DNA of 64,000 nucleotides from contig CM043962.1 in NCBI GenBank assembly GCA_014529385.2, positions 39,362,098-39,426,097 of the forward strand. Reading direction: 5' to 3'. The translations under genes were made by a program, and so were the position numbers. This document shows, piece after piece, positions 41,221-52,522 of this stretch (the first letter of the stretch is position 1; every line of letters begins with the position of its first letter). The notes under the pieces are model-generated. The model was not told the DNA's origin, did no database searches, and saw only the letters and a program-made list of their open reading frames with translations. The DNA is from Adiantum capillus-veneris (taxonomy: Eukaryota; Streptophyta; Polypodiopsida; Polypodiales; Pteridaceae).

Positions 41221-44200
41221 GTGAAGAGGGACATCAGGTGGAATTGCAAATTCTACCTAAGGAAGTATATGATGTTGCCGCAAAGCCTGAGACCAAAGAA
41301 GCCAACTGCAGGCTAAGACTCAGAGACTTTTATGAACAGGAGCCTTGCGGAGTAGATTTTTAGAAATCTTACGAGCTTTTATCCACAATTAAAGAAGATG
41401 GAACTGCAGAAATTTCTAGCATGCAGGGAAATAAGGTCGAAGTGGTAATAACCAAAGATATAGTGGTAGAAGCACTCAGACTGCCCACAGAAGGAGTGAC
41501 CATGAGAGCAAGGGAGAGGAAAACGACAGGTACATTCACCAAAGAAACCGCCACGGCCACCTTTGAAAATTTAATTCACAAGCAAGTGGAAGAGACAACC
41601 CGGTTATACCACCAACACTTCCATTTCTTGGCAAAAAGGCCACCAAGGTACACCACGCCGAATCACGCAGTTTCCACCACTTTCACACAAGTTCTCAACA
41701 ACCAGGCAATGATGGACCATGCCCAGTACGTCCTGACCACTGTGAAGGGCACAAAGAAAGAAGGGAAAATCACTTACTTGGGTGCGCCAGAAGTCTTGAC
41801 AAGGATAGCGTACCATGCCATCGGCATGGCGGACAATTTACCACCTACCCCTGACCAAAACACATGGATATTGGCAGCACAACCATCTCCAAGAGCTACA
41901 AGATCATCAAAGAGATCTTATAAATCAGATGAAGAATCGGCTGAAAGCTCGTCGGAAAGGCACAACAGCGAGAGCTCAGATAACGAGGAGAAGAGAGCAA
42001 GAAGAGAAGAGATGAAGAGAAAATTTGTGGCCGCCCACCAAGAAGAGACAACGCAGAAACAAGCTCGTTTTGAAAGAGAAAAACATGCTTACCAGCGGAG
42101 TCGACAAGCACAAGGGAAGGACCCAGAAAAATGGGTGCCTAGTGGACTTAAGGGCCCAAGGACAAAGTATGACACTAGAAAAGAAGCTGAAGATCCGACG
42201 GAGTATTTGGAAAAAATGTACCAAGAAGCAAAAGCCCTCAAGCTGAAAGAAGCCCAAGAAGAGGCAAGGAAAGAAAAAGAGGCAGAGGACTAAAGAGCCG
42301 AGGAAATGGAAAGGGAAGAGGCACACCACGAACAAGGCTATGAGTCTCCTTGACCCACTTCACCATCTATTGAGAACAACAAGAAAATCATATGCCCAGT
42401 CCACCACCATCACCTGCAGGTAAAGACAACACTAAAGAAGATGAGCTTGAGAAAGAGACAGAATCTGAGTCAAAAGAAGCAGAGCCGGAACAAGAGAAAG
42501 CCACCGAAGCTACGCAAGAGCCTGAACAGAAAAAGGCAGATGAATCTGCATAGGAGGCTACTGCTACACAAGGGCGGTAACAAGAGAAAGAACTTGAGCC
42601 AAAAAAGGAAGTGAGTCCTGCACCAAAAGAGACCACAAAGTATGAGCAAACACCCTCTACTTCCACACAGAAAGAAACATCCGAGGCATCCACAAAGCCT
42701 CAGGATGACAAAGAAGAAGAAGACCAACCCTCTACCTCCATGCAAGAAGAACTAGCCGCTACAACACAGCCAAAAGACACACATGAGGCTATAGGCACAT
42801 CAACTCAGCTAGCAAGACAGGAGGACTGACAGTCTAATGACGAGGTAATACTGCAAGTAAACGAATATGCAAGGCAAATGCAGGATATGACGAGGAGACT
42901 CCGATCAGCAGCACTTAGCCGCAACACAAAGGCTAAAGAACTCGAGATGGTGATTGATGCTCTCCAAGGAGAGTTAGAAGACAGAATGAACATCATCACC
43001 GATCTTCAGAGGCAAGTACAGGAAATGAAAGCTGAAGTTGAACAACATCAACTAGCAAGAGATCGACACCAGAAAGATGAAAGAGCTAGGTGACCTGCTC
43101 ACAAAGTTATCAGATGCTTGCAAAGCGAAAGACGAACAGCTGACAGACTTTACAAACAAACTTCTCACGACAACCCTGTCAGCTCAGAAAATTCAGGTGC
43201 AATTGGATGTTGCAAATTCTTCTTACAATACTCTGAACAAAGAATAAATGATCATGCAATCTTCTTACGACAAATAAGAGAGAATCCAGCCCCGTGACCT
43301 CGATCAAAGGAGCAAATGAGGTCTATAAAGAATTGGAAAACAAGAACAAGGACCTCGAGCTGGAGTTAAAGCTGGAGAAATCTTAGCGCAGAGACCTGAC
43401 CTTGATGCAGGTCCAGAGAGAAGAAGAGCTCCTCAAAGAAATAGATGATCTCAAAAGAGTTAACCAGCTCTTGAGAGAAGGAAAGCCGGAAATGCAGGAA
43501 GAGGCAGGCACTTCAGAGCCGCCGCAAATAGATATACCCTCAGTATTATTCACTTAACTGGAGAAACAATCCACAACAGAGCTGAGTGGTGAAGATGATT
43601 TTTAGATAAACATTACAAAAGTGCCCATGGTCCAGCTCTCAAAAGTTGAAGAGGACGCACTAAAAGAAAAGATCACACAAGAGGTGGATGAGCAGTGGAA
43701 GGCCGCGATGGATTGGGAGTTGAGAGTGCTTCACTCTATCAACGTCACTCAACTCACTCCCAATCAGATCAATGCGCAATGGCATCAACAATCCTTGCCA
43801 TACCCCTTGATAAAGGTGGAGTTACTCCAAGCAAAATAAAGGTTGTACGCAGATATGCAAATAGATGGCGAAGATAAAGACCACCCAAAGTGGAGGCTGA
43901 GCTGGTTGAACAAGAATCCGAGGTATTTGATTCTGTTCACAAGAGCACCTGCAGCCCTGCAAAGAGATCCCACTTTTTGTCTTGTACCAAGAGTAAGAAC
44001 TTGGCAAGAGCATGAGGCACTGAAAAGAAGCGACCAACCTGGCTGAACTACCCAAGACTGCCAGCTCCAGAGAAAGGACCGGCCACAGACGAATACATGC
44101 TAAAAACCCTACCGGTTGCCATGTCTTTCTTCAAGAGTCTATTGGATCTCTCTTGTGCAATGCTATATAAGATATGCCGAATGTTGCTCACCTGTATTGA

Positions 44201-44590
44201 AGTTTTTCATGAGCTAGAGCAAGCAGGCGCCCCGTGGATGTCATTCCTCAAGGGAAATAAAGGGTTATGCTATGATCTCAGTGGTCAAACTTCCTAAGAA
44301 GTCCTCTATGGCTTCTACGCCCGGTGTATGTTCTTACCATCACATAATATGTTGGCCTTTGAGGAAGCTTTCTACACGGGATTCTTCACTTGGTGAATGA
44401 AGATATTTGTGCCAGTGATCAGTAACCTCACATCCAAGTTTTAGAGTAACCATGCAGTTTTTGCAAGTGCCAGATAAAGAAAGTAAAATCAGATACCCAA
44501 AAGGCATTAAATGCGCTTAATGACCAACTCCCAGTTGCCAGCCTGAAGACTATTTTAGCCCATAAAGCTGTGCCAAGGGAGGACAGAGGC
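41221..44590 (+). pseudogene. Element Y gag-like polyprotein with coiled coil
   Basis: The longest open part is 41421-42293 (290 codons). It is preceded in frame, after a TAG, by RLRDFYEQEPCGVDF and STIKEDGTAEISSMQG, the counterpart of NYFEAIPAGVDI and TSIKEDGVAKVIDLQG in X. It then shows KDIVVEALRLPTEGV, RLYHQHFHFLAKRPPRY, STTFTQVLNN and LGAPEVLTRIAYHAIGMAD, followed by a charged Lys/Glu-rich tail. Frameshifted continuations give a Glu/Thr/Ser-Pro-rich linker (42390-42829), a coiled coil (42830-43560: ELEMVIDALQGELEDRMNII) and a C-terminal part (43621-44297) with RTWQEHEALKRSDQP, matching RTWKAQEILQRSQPTW in X. Several stops and shifts. A gag role is inferred from position and domain style. 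Confidence 0.6.
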
Positions 44591-44603
44591 GAGGAGGGGG
44601 GAA
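44590..44603 (+). other. Polypurine tract of element Y
   Basis: CGAGGAGGGGGGAA directly before the TG of the LTR. Confidence 0.75.
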
Positions 44604-45027
44604 TGTTAGCAGGAAGCTAACACGGATACCATTTTTTGGAGTTCTCTTTGTAAAACACATATTATTTTGATAAATCGAGAATATTGTAACTCTTATTTTC
44701 TTGGATAAACTCTGTAATTAATGAGCCAGGGCTACAAGCTTCCAGATTGTATCAACCTGTCATTTCCCAGCTTTGGTAGAACTCCAGATTATTAGTTTTG
44801 ACCACCCAAAAACCTTGGCTAAGGTATAAAAGCCAATTTTTGTAAGTTTTTTAGAAGTTTTTTTGGATAATGAAATACACAGCGTGAGCTAACGGCGCTC
44901 ACTCCTCTCCTTCTCGTGCTTCCTACTCCCTCCCCAATTGTCACATTGTAGGCGTGTTTGTTGCATTGCAACCGCAGGTAAAAGCTCTACGCATTGACAT
45001 AAGCAGTTCACAGTATTTCGTAGATTT
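44604..45027 (+). repeat. LTR of element Y
   Basis: Starts TGTTAGCAGG with a small hairpin (TGTTAGC-AGGAA-GCTAACA). A TATAAAAG box is at 44825-44832. The end is placed before TGGCATCGCCGACC at 45028, which could be a primer site although no tRNA match was confirmed. No partner LTR was identified, so the length is approximate. Confidence 0.5.
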
Positions 45028-46545
45028 TGGCATCGCCGACCCGCGGCCTAATTTCATCATAGCTAGGAATTTACACTTTCAAATCAAGAACTAAGCATAG
45101 GCGGGGTATTGGGGCATCATTACTAAGCATTTAGATGAATTCTCGGTCAAAAACCACTAGGTCAAAAATCCACTGCTGTTAATAATCGTGATTTTGGAAC
45201 TTGACCTAAAGTGGAGTTTGAGACCATAAGCATGTGTGCTTAGGTCTTATAAACATGCCCTGGAAGTTTTGTTACGTTTGGATGTCATTTGATGCTGTAA
45301 TGGATGTGATTTGTTTATCGATGAGCGATTGGCTTTTGGTGATTTCAGTCACTTGAGTGTAGCTTGAGTTAGATGCGAGTTGTTAGTTGTTTTTTGAGAG
45401 ATTGACAACCTCTTGTAGCCTCTATACACTAGTTGAGTCAGCTTCATCCCATGGATTGACAATTTAATCATGGTTCTCGCTAATACTGCAATAATATAGG
45501 ATGGTGAGGTTAGACATGTGTCCCACAATCTTTTTCCTTCGTAAACCGACTGGCCGGCTAATTGGTGCCTTAATTACATAGGTTGTTACCTTTTGACTGG
45601 TTGATCCATAGTTGGGCTTGGATGGTGAACTAGGAAGTGAAGGGGGTATGATATCCCACCCTCTGCACACCGATTGTGTGTTGTGCCAGGCTATACGTTA
45701 TGGCAGTTTCTCAAACGAACCTTCATTGAGGAAAAATTCTTAACTATACGATGTTCTTTTCAAAGGACTTAATACTATGGGTTACTGTTGTCTGTGTTTT
45801 TGTGACTGGTTTTTTAATAGAAAATGGATTATATTATTTTGGCATCACTTTGGTAAGATAAGCTGCCAAAAATGCATTCCGTCACGACTTTTCGTGATTG
45901 TTCCCTAACTTGGGCCAATAAACTTCTTTTTTGTTATTTTCATTAGCATCTTGTTTAGTAAATACAAAGAGATAAAACTTCACCCTGCTGCATATGGGTG
46001 TTAGAACGTTTTACTTCTTTTGGGTATCCTGGTTACACATTATGGTTGTTCTTGGTCTTTTCTGTAGAAAGGATAGGATATACATTACAATTTTTTTGCA
46101 TGCACTCAAGCAGATGTTGCTCCTGTTATAACTTTGGATATTGTTATGGTGCTAGAACTTTAAACATGGTTTAGCTTTTCCCTTAAAAACATCAAGGTTC
46201 AGAGTATGGCCTGGTCTTTTAGCAGCACTCCTTGTTGCTTTGAGTGCTTAAGGAGAAGTATATGGTAAATGATGTATGATTTGGAATCCATTTCACTGTG
46301 ATATGTATCTAACCTAGAAACAAGTTTTAACGAGCTTGTTACTTTATGAAAACTGTAATTGGAACTTTTTTAAACTTCATTTGGTGGCGCTTTCAGAACT
46401 GATAAAACTGTTAAAAAAGGGGGGGATTTAGACACTTGGATTAGAAGGGGTGATGACCTTCTAATCAAAATGATACTCTTTTACTAAAATATTTGGGATT
46501 CTTTTAAAATGAGAGAAATCACAATTGTTTTTTTTTGACGAAGCT
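45028..46545. other. Non-coding stretch after the Y LTR
   Basis: Contains one more copy of the Y leader dyad word (TTAATAATCGTGAT near 45179) soon after the LTR, as if a second leader starts here. The rest is AT-rich with no recognised gene. Confidence 0.5.
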
Positions 46546-46921
46546 TGTAAAGGTTTAAAAAAAGTTTGTAGGATGGACATGGATAACAATTGGTATAGTC
46601 CATTGATACCTATAATACACATCCAAGGCTAACTGAATTGTTGTCTTGTTGGGATGGATGCAGGTAAGGACTCTATCTTATCTTGGAGGTTTTTCTTTAC
46701 TTTGGCAAGCTGACCTACACTGGATTGCACACTCATTCACGATTTGGGAAGTTTTTTTACTATCTGTATACTGGAATGGGACCTCATCCCTACAAACATT
46801 GTACATAAATGATTCTAATACTAAGTTGTTTCTGTACTTATTTGTTCTGTGTTCCATAGCGAGCTGTCTTTTGAATGTAAAAGTTCAATTATGTCTTATT
46901 ATCTAAGATTAAACAGCTACA
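46546..46921 (+). repeat. 375-bp direct repeat, left copy
   Basis: Runs from TGTAAAGGTTTAAAA to GCTACA and matches 54004-54378 with scattered substitutions. Both copies keep a similar open frame of about 85 codons (LLWQADLH; VYWNGTS; CSIASCLLNVK) and a GCAGGTAAGG splice-donor-like word. The TG...CA ends are LTR-like, but no primer site or polypurine tract was seen. Confidence 0.75.
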
Positions 46922-47147
46922 TACACATCCTATACATAAGGTTTTTCTTTCTAGAGAAACCGAGATGCTAGCTTTGGAAATTAATTTTGAAATTGAGCTC
47001 TAGGTTGGACCCAGAGTCTATAATCCCTTGATTGGTTGATTGGTGTTAGGTGCTCCTTCATAGACTCTATTTCTGGTCCCCTACTCACAGCTACTATAGT
47101 CTTTGACTTTGCTGGTTTAAAGATTTGCAGGCCCAAAACTACATTTA
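46922..47147. other. Short non-coding spacer
   Basis: T-rich, ending in a TTTTTCAG acceptor-like word at about 47189, just before the next open region. Confidence 0.4.
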
Positions 47148-47625
47148 TTGTTTTTACTTTTATTTTTATTTATGTTTAAAATGATCCTTTTTCAGGAGTA
47201 CATACCCTTTAGAAAGACAACCCGCATGAGTACTAAACACAACCCTGAGAATCATGCAAAGATTTTCGAACAGATTAAGCTATACCTTAAGGAACATAAA
47301 CCAAAGAATGCTTTGGAAGTTAGAACTAGATCCTTCCTTACTAGGAAAGCCAAAGATTGTATTACTTACTATGGTAAGAAAAAGTAAACCTCACCACACA
47401 AGGATTAGAATTGACCTCAGAGCCCCTGTCAGTGGCCACATTTCTTGTACTCAGATGTATTAGCAACTTGGATGCTTCTCAACTAGTATATGACTCGGCT
47501 CTTACCTCTGACAAGAATTTGTTTGTCTTACATATGTTGTCTTTTAAGGATTGGGTCAAATTTTGGCTACTCTAGATAAAGACTCCATGGAAGGGGTGAA
47601 TTTAATTACCCAATATATAGACCAA

Positions 47626-47630
47626 CTTCT
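47626..47630. repeat. Target-site duplication CTTCT, left copy
   Basis: CTTCT precedes the copia element and is repeated at 53214-53218 after it. Confidence 0.93.
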
Positions 47631-47714
47631 TGTTAGGAAATAAGACGTAGCTAAATAGATAATTGAGTAGATTACTTAATGGAGAGAGACAGATTTATAT
47701 ACACGAGATTATAG

Positions 47715-47767
<53 letters not shown>

Positions 47768-48414
47768 CACGATATACGTGGTTCACCCAATGTGGGCTAC
47801 GTCCACGGGAAAGCAGCCACTCAATGGCTTTAGTACTTCAAAACAAGAAGTAGTTTACAAAGGGATTATACCCTTAATGGAGTTCCCGCCTTGCTTCACT
47901 CTCACCACCTCACACTCACCTTGTTGCATCAACTTCACACTATGAAATGTGTGTAGAAATGGCCTCCTTTTATAGGCCAAAAGGGCTGCCCTCTCTTATG
48001 AGAGACAGCCATGTGTAGCCGCCCTTGTGCGAATAAGTCCAAATCGGACCCTCCAATCCGCCCATGTGTGGCCGCCCTTGAGAAGACAAGTCCGCTTTTG
48101 AATTCGGCCACCGGCCATTGACTTTCGACGACCGGCCACCGGCCATTGACTTCCGACCACCGGCCAACCGACTGGTTGTTTTCCGACCACTTTCCGGCTG
48201 CCGTCCGGCCATAATATTCCGGCGAAAAAAAACTCTCGGGGGACTCCGCCCCCAAGGCCTTTAAAGTTACCCCTGATTCTTGTCCGTGAAAATCTTGGTT
48301 TCCGGTGAGTGATTTTTCTTCACGCATGATGGCTTCTCCTCATAATGGGGGCCTTACAAATGTGCGCTTTTACCACAGAAAATTACAAGGGTAAATCAGG
48401 CTCTATACTTAACA
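47631..48414 (-). repeat. 3' LTR of the full copia element
   Basis: 784 bp with (GA)n at about 47718-47763 and a short CCGGCCA-type minisatellite at about 48105-48170. Confidence 0.95.
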
Positions 48415-48430
48415 ATCTCCCACTTGGAGA
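48415..48430 (-). other. Polypurine tract of the full copia element
   Basis: The minus strand reads CTCCAAGTGGGAGATT before the LTR. Confidence 0.88.
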
Positions 48431-48474
48431 CTGATCTCCAAACCAAACCTGTGACTGCTTTCCATTCTGGCTTC

Positions 48475-49968
48475 TTATCCTTGAATGCCGATCGAAGATG
48501 AGCAAAAGCTCAACTTCTCCTTGTTGACCACCTTTGTAAACATGTCTGCAGGATTTTCACTTGTATGCACCTTTCCTAGCTTTAGTTGTCCCTCTTCCAA
48601 AAGAGTGCGTATGAAGTGATATCTCACCTCAATGTGCTTTGTCCTTGAATGAAAGGCTGAGTTCTTCGCAAGATGGATAGCGCTTTGGCTATCACTGTAC
48701 AAGACACAATTGTCTTGTTTGAATTCAAGCTCTTCTAAGAATCTGTGAAGCCACAGAATTTCTTTGATTGCCTCCGTCATTGCTACATACTCTGCTTCCG
48801 TGGTAGAAAGTGAAACCACTTTCTGCAGCTTTGAATCCCAGCTTATTGTTGTGCCTCCAACCGTGAACACATAGCCAGTAGTTCTCCTTCGAGTATCTTT
48901 GTCACCTGCCATATCTGCATCAGCATACCCTTCTAGAAAAATATCAGTTCCTCCAAAATACAAAGCATTTGTTGTTGTCCCTTTTAGATACCTAAGTATC
49001 CACTTCACAGCTTCCCAATGCTCTTTACCTGGGTTGTCCATGAACCTACTCACAACTCCCACTGCATGTGCAATGTCTGGCCTTGTCCAGACCATAGCAT
49101 ACATTAGAGAACCTACCGCTGCAGCATATGGAACTTTAGACATATAGGCTATCTCCTCTTGTGTCTTTGGACACATATCCTTCGTTAGTTTAAAATGACC
49201 AGCCAAAGGTGTAGAAACTGGTTTTGCATTTTGCATTGCAAACCTTTCTAGTACCTTCTTGATGTAATCTTCTTGAGATAGCTTTATTGTCTTCTTCGTC
49301 CTGTCCCTTGATATTTTCATACCAAGTATCCTCTTTGCAGCACCTAAATCTTTCATTGAAAAAGATTTGGACAGCTCCTCTTTTAGGTCTTTGATGTCCT
49401 GCATGTTAGCACTTGCAATCAACATGTCATCAACATACAACATTAGGATGATGAATTTCCCATCTCCCAAATTCTCCGTGTAGACGTAGTGATCCGAGTT
49501 GCATCTTGTGAATCCATGATCCAACATCCATCGATCAAACTTCAAGTACCATTGTCTTGATGCTTGCTTTAAACCATACAAGCTCTTCTTTAATCTGCAA
49601 ACCATTTTCTCCTTACCTTTTACTTCATACCCCTTTGGTTGAAGCATGTAGATTTCCTCCTCTAAGTCACCGTGAGGGAATGCCGTATTTACATCCATTT
49701 GCTCGAGATTTAGATCATGAGCAGCCACAAGGCTTAAGACAAGCCTAATTGAGTTCATTTTTACAACAGGAGAAAATATTTCATTGAAGTCAATACCTTT
49801 CTTTTGAGAAAACCCTTTTACCACAAGCCTAGACTTGTACCTTTTCTTCTCACCTTCTTCTTCCTTCACCTTGTTCACCCATTTGTTTTGAAGTGCCCTC
49901 TTACCTTTAGGCAATTCAACCAACTCCCATGTTTGGTTGCGATGTAGTGAGTCCATCTCCACTTGCAT
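48475..49968 (-). CDS. pol: Copia reverse transcriptase and RNase H
   Basis: A 497-codon open minus-strand frame. RT: NQTWELVELPKGKRALQNKW, KGIDFNEIFSPVVKMNSIR, EQMDVNTAFPHGDLEEEIYM, KKSLYGLKQASRQWY and the intact LYVDDMLIA box (Asp180 and Asp181). Connection: GSLMYAMVWTRPDIAHAVGV. RNase H: GYADADMAGDKDTRRRTTGY, TEAEYVAMTEA, YSDSQSAIHLAKNSAFHSRT and ENPADMFTK. All catalytic acidic residues are present. It is in frame with the 50523-49981 piece, separated by one TAA after ESKE, so it is the last part of the gag-pol polyprotein and the Met is not the real start. Confidence 0.95.
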   Translation of the reverse strand: MQVEMDSLHRNQTWELVELPKGKRALQNKWVNKVKEEEGEKKRYKSRLVVKGFSQKKGIDFNEIFSPVVKMNSIRLVLSLVAAHDLNLEQMDVNTAFPHGDLEEEIYMLQPKGYEVKGKEKMVCRLKKSLYGLKQASRQWYLKFDRWMLDHGFTRCNSDHYVYTENLGDGKFIILMLYVDDMLIASANMQDIKDLKEELSKSFSMKDLGAAKRILGMKISRDRTKKTIKLSQEDYIKKVLERFAMQNAKPVSTPLAGHFKLTKDMCPKTQEEIAYMSKVPYAAAVGSLMYAMVWTRPDIAHAVGVVSRFMDNPGKEHWEAVKWILRYLKGTTTNALYFGGTDIFLEGYADADMAGDKDTRRRTTGYVFTVGGTTISWDSKLQKVVSLSTTEAEYVAMTEAIKEILWLHRFLEELEFKQDNCVLYSDSQSAIHLAKNSAFHSRTKHIEVRYHFIRTLLEEGQLKLGKVHTSENPADMFTKVVNKEKLSFCSSSIGIQG

Positions 49969-49980
49969 GCTCTTCGTCCA

Positions 49981-50523
49981 TTATTCTTTGGATTCATGTT
50001 GCATAGCTTCTTCGTATGATTCCGGCTCTCCAGAATCTGAGATCAAGAGATGGTTGAAGGAAGGAACAAACCTTTCTGGAGGTCTACTTGCTCTTGTAGA
50101 TCTTCGGGGAATAGGTTGAGGCTCCTCATTTGGTTGACGTTGTTGCACATTGTCACCGTTTGGAGTCCTTGAGTCTTCACCGTCCTCAAGCTCGATGTAC
50201 TCATCACCTGTTTCTTTTGTTTGTTTTCTTTCCAAGTAATCTTTGTACATATTTTGTTCGTTAAAAATTACATCCCTACTCCTTAAGATTTTACCATCTT
50301 TAGGATTCCATAAGCGATACCCAAAGTCTCCTTCTCCATAGACAATGAAGAAACACTTTTTGGACTTTGCATCTAGCTTTGATCTTAGGCTTCTATCTAT
50401 GTGCATGAAAGCCTCACACCCAAAAACTTTGAGAAATGCATAATTCATCGGTTTACCTATCCATGCCTCTTCTGGAAATCCCCCATCGAATGCCGTTGAG
50501 GGTGACCGATTGATTAAGTACAC
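49981..50523 (-). pseudogene. pol: Copia integrase C-terminal part and linker
   Basis: 180 codons: YLINRSPSTAFDGGFPEEAW, GCEAFMHIDRSLRSKLDAKS, FIVYGEGDFGYRLWNPKDGK and RSRDVIFNE, then a Glu-rich hinge and RRSTRASRPPERF. This is the standard end of copia integrase. Upstream, about 14 expected residues are missing between ERAQSM and AAVSTSVYLIN, with a change of frame. Confidence 0.9.
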
Positions 50524-50531
50524 AGACGTAC

Positions 50532-50894
50532 TTACAGCTGCCGCATGCTTTGTGCTCGTTCCATGATTGTCCTGTTCATCCTTTCCGAAATCCCATTTTG
50601 TTGAGGTGTCCTTGGGGTTTTCCTTTGCCTCCGAATGCCATTGCTAGCACAAAAGCTTTCAAAAGCTTGGCTGCAATATTCGCCTCCATTGTCGGATCTG
50701 AGGCATTTAACCTTGGTACCTGTTTCATTCTCCACAAAGGCTTTCCACCTTTGAAATATGGAAAATACATCGGATTTATTCTTCATGACATAAACCCATG
50801 TTTTTCTAGTCGCATCATCTATGAATGTTACATAGTACAATGAGCCACCAAGTGATGGTGTACTTGCAGGACCCCAAACATCAGAATGAACCAA
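50532..50894 (-). pseudogene. pol: Copia integrase catalytic core
   Basis: 120 codons with the D,D35E triad visible: Asp5 (VHSDVWGPA), Asp68 (CLRSDNGGEY) and Glu104 (PQQNGISERMNR). It is in frame with gag-protease upstream across a single TGA (about 50922). It would catalyse insertion of the cDNA. A small deletion at its end shifts the frame into the next piece. Confidence 0.93.
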
Positions 50895-50924
50895 CTCAAG
50901 TTTTTTATTTTTTCTTTCATTTCC

Positions 50925-52331
50925 TCATTTTTGAAATTTTACCCTCTTTTGTTTACCATAAACACAATCTTCACAGAACTCTAAGTCCACTTCTTTCAAA
51001 CCTGGTAGAAGCTTCTTTGTTTGAAGGATTTGCATTCCTTTGGCACTCATATGCCCAAGTCGGTAGTGCCACACCGCACTGTCAACTTCTGTAGTTGCTG
51101 CACAAGCTGAAGGTTGCGTGCTAATAGTACACAAGTAAAGTGTACCAACTTTTTCACCCTTGGCAACCACCAAAGATCCCTTTGAGATCTTCCACCGTTT
51201 GTTTCCGAATGCAATGTTGTGACCTTCATCATCCAATTGTCCTGTAGAGATCAAATTTTTGCGAAGAGAAGGAACATGCCTAACATCTTTAAGCTTCCAT
51301 TCATTTCCGTTAGCAGTTTTGACAAAAACTGTACCTTTGCTGACAATCTCACAAGCTTCATCATCTCCCAAGTATACATACCCAAAATTACCTTTGGTGT
51401 AGTCTTGGAAATGTTGCTTGTGTGGTGTCGCATGGAATGAAGCCCCAGAATCTACTATCCAGGAATTAAACACATTGTCTAATGAGAGAATTAGAGCATC
51501 TTGCTCTACTTTACCTGCCACATTGGCCTCCGATGTTGGCTTGTTGTCTTGAGACTCTGTCTCCTTCTTCTTCTTGGACCAACAATCCTTCTTGACGTGG
51601 CCCTTCTTGCCGCAGTTCCAACATTCAAGAACTAACTTTGTGCGTGACTTGCTCCGCCTTGAGCGATCATGACCCTTTCTGTTTTTGAACCTCTCCTTAA
51701 GCCTTCCTCTTGTTTCCACTGATAGTGCAGCACTTGATGATTGTCCTGTGCTTCTCCTTCGCATTTCCTCGCTTAGGAGAACACCCACAACATCATCAAA
51801 CTTAAGAGTATTTGTGCCAGAGATAGAATTACTTATAGCCATCACAAGACTGTCCCAACTATCCGGTAGAGATGATAGTATAAGGAGAGCTCGCACTTCG
51901 TCATCGAAATTTATTTTCACTGATCGAAGTTGACTTATGTTTGTGTAAAAGTCATTTAGGTGTTCTACAACTGAACCATTCTCTGCCATCTTTAGATTGA
52001 ACAAGCGCTTCATAAGAAATATCTTATTGGATGCCGATGGTTTCTCGTAGAAGTCGTCAAGTGACTTCATCAAGTCCTCCGTGGTCTTCATCTCCGAAAC
52101 ATTGAAGGCCACCGTTGACGCCAAGCTTAACCGGATTGTTCCCAATGCCTTTCGATCAAGGACAATCCATGCTTCATCTTCCATTGTTGCCGGCTTCTTC
52201 GCAAGACCGCCTAGTGGCAAATAGAGGTCCTTCTGGTAGAGATAGTCTTCAATCTGCATCTTCCAATGTTGGTAGTTTTTTCCGTTGAACTTCTCAATCT
52301 TGAGCTTCCCTTTCTCCGCCATAACTCCCAC
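50925..52331 (-). CDS. gag: Copia gag - protease - integrase zinc domain
   Basis: A 468-codon intact frame starting soon after the primer site. Gag: KIEKFNGKNYQHWKMQIEDY, AWIVLDRKALGTIRLSL and KTTEDLMKSLDDFYEKPSAS. The CCHC knuckle CWNCGKKGHVKKDC is at 237-250. Protease WIVDSGASFHATP has an intact Asp-Ser-Gly at 294-296. The GAG-pre-integrase zinc domain WHYRLGHMSAKGM...CEDCVYGKQ is at the end. Translation then meets TGA before the integrase core. The gag and protease could still be made, so this copy might supply them in trans. Confidence 0.95.
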   Translation of the reverse strand: MGVMAEKGKLKIEKFNGKNYQHWKMQIEDYLYQKDLYLPLGGLAKKPATMEDEAWIVLDRKALGTIRLSLASTVAFNVSEMKTTEDLMKSLDDFYEKPSASNKIFLMKRLFNLKMAENGSVVEHLNDFYTNISQLRSVKINFDDEVRALLILSSLPDSWDSLVMAISNSISGTNTLKFDDVVGVLLSEEMRRRSTGQSSSAALSVETRGRLKERFKNRKGHDRSRRSKSRTKLVLECWNCGKKGHVKKDCWSKKKKETESQDNKPTSEANVAGKVEQDALILSLDNVFNSWIVDSGASFHATPHKQHFQDYTKGNFGYVYLGDDEACEIVSKGTVFVKTANGNEWKLKDVRHVPSLRKNLISTGQLDDEGHNIAFGNKRWKISKGSLVVAKGEKVGTLYLCTISTQPSACAATTEVDSAVWHYRLGHMSAKGMQILQTKKLLPGLKEVDLEFCEDCVYGKQKRVKFQK

Positions 52332-52381
52332 TCAATTCAAGGAATCCTTTCCTTGAGATAATTTAGCTACGAGCAAACCTT

Positions 52382-52393
52382 GCTCTGATACCA
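52382..52393 (-). other. Primer binding site of the full copia element
   Basis: The minus strand reads TGGTATCAGAGC two bases inside the 5' LTR. Confidence 0.93.
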
Positions 52394-52395
52394 AT

Positions 52396-52479
52396 TGTTA
52401 GGAAATAAGACGTAGCTAAATAGATAATTGAGTAGATTACTTAATGGAGAGAGACATATTTATATACACGAGATTATAG

Positions 52480-52522
<43 letters not shown>

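Larger units (their letters stand above)
38880..45027 (+). mobile_element. Element Y, gag-only LTR-like element, homologue of X
   Basis: Plus orientation: a purine-rich tract near 38903-38918, an AT-rich possible 5' LTR region (to about 39780), a leader with three palindromes, a gag-like coding region, a polypurine tract and an LTR at 44604. No RT or integrase lies between gag and the tract, so this copy is non-autonomous. The 5' limit is uncertain. Confidence 0.5.

Noticed and set aside
41976-42335. Long minus-strand frames rich in Phe and Leu, also at 42388-42745
   Set aside because: Antisense shadows of the Lys/Glu-rich coding of element Y.
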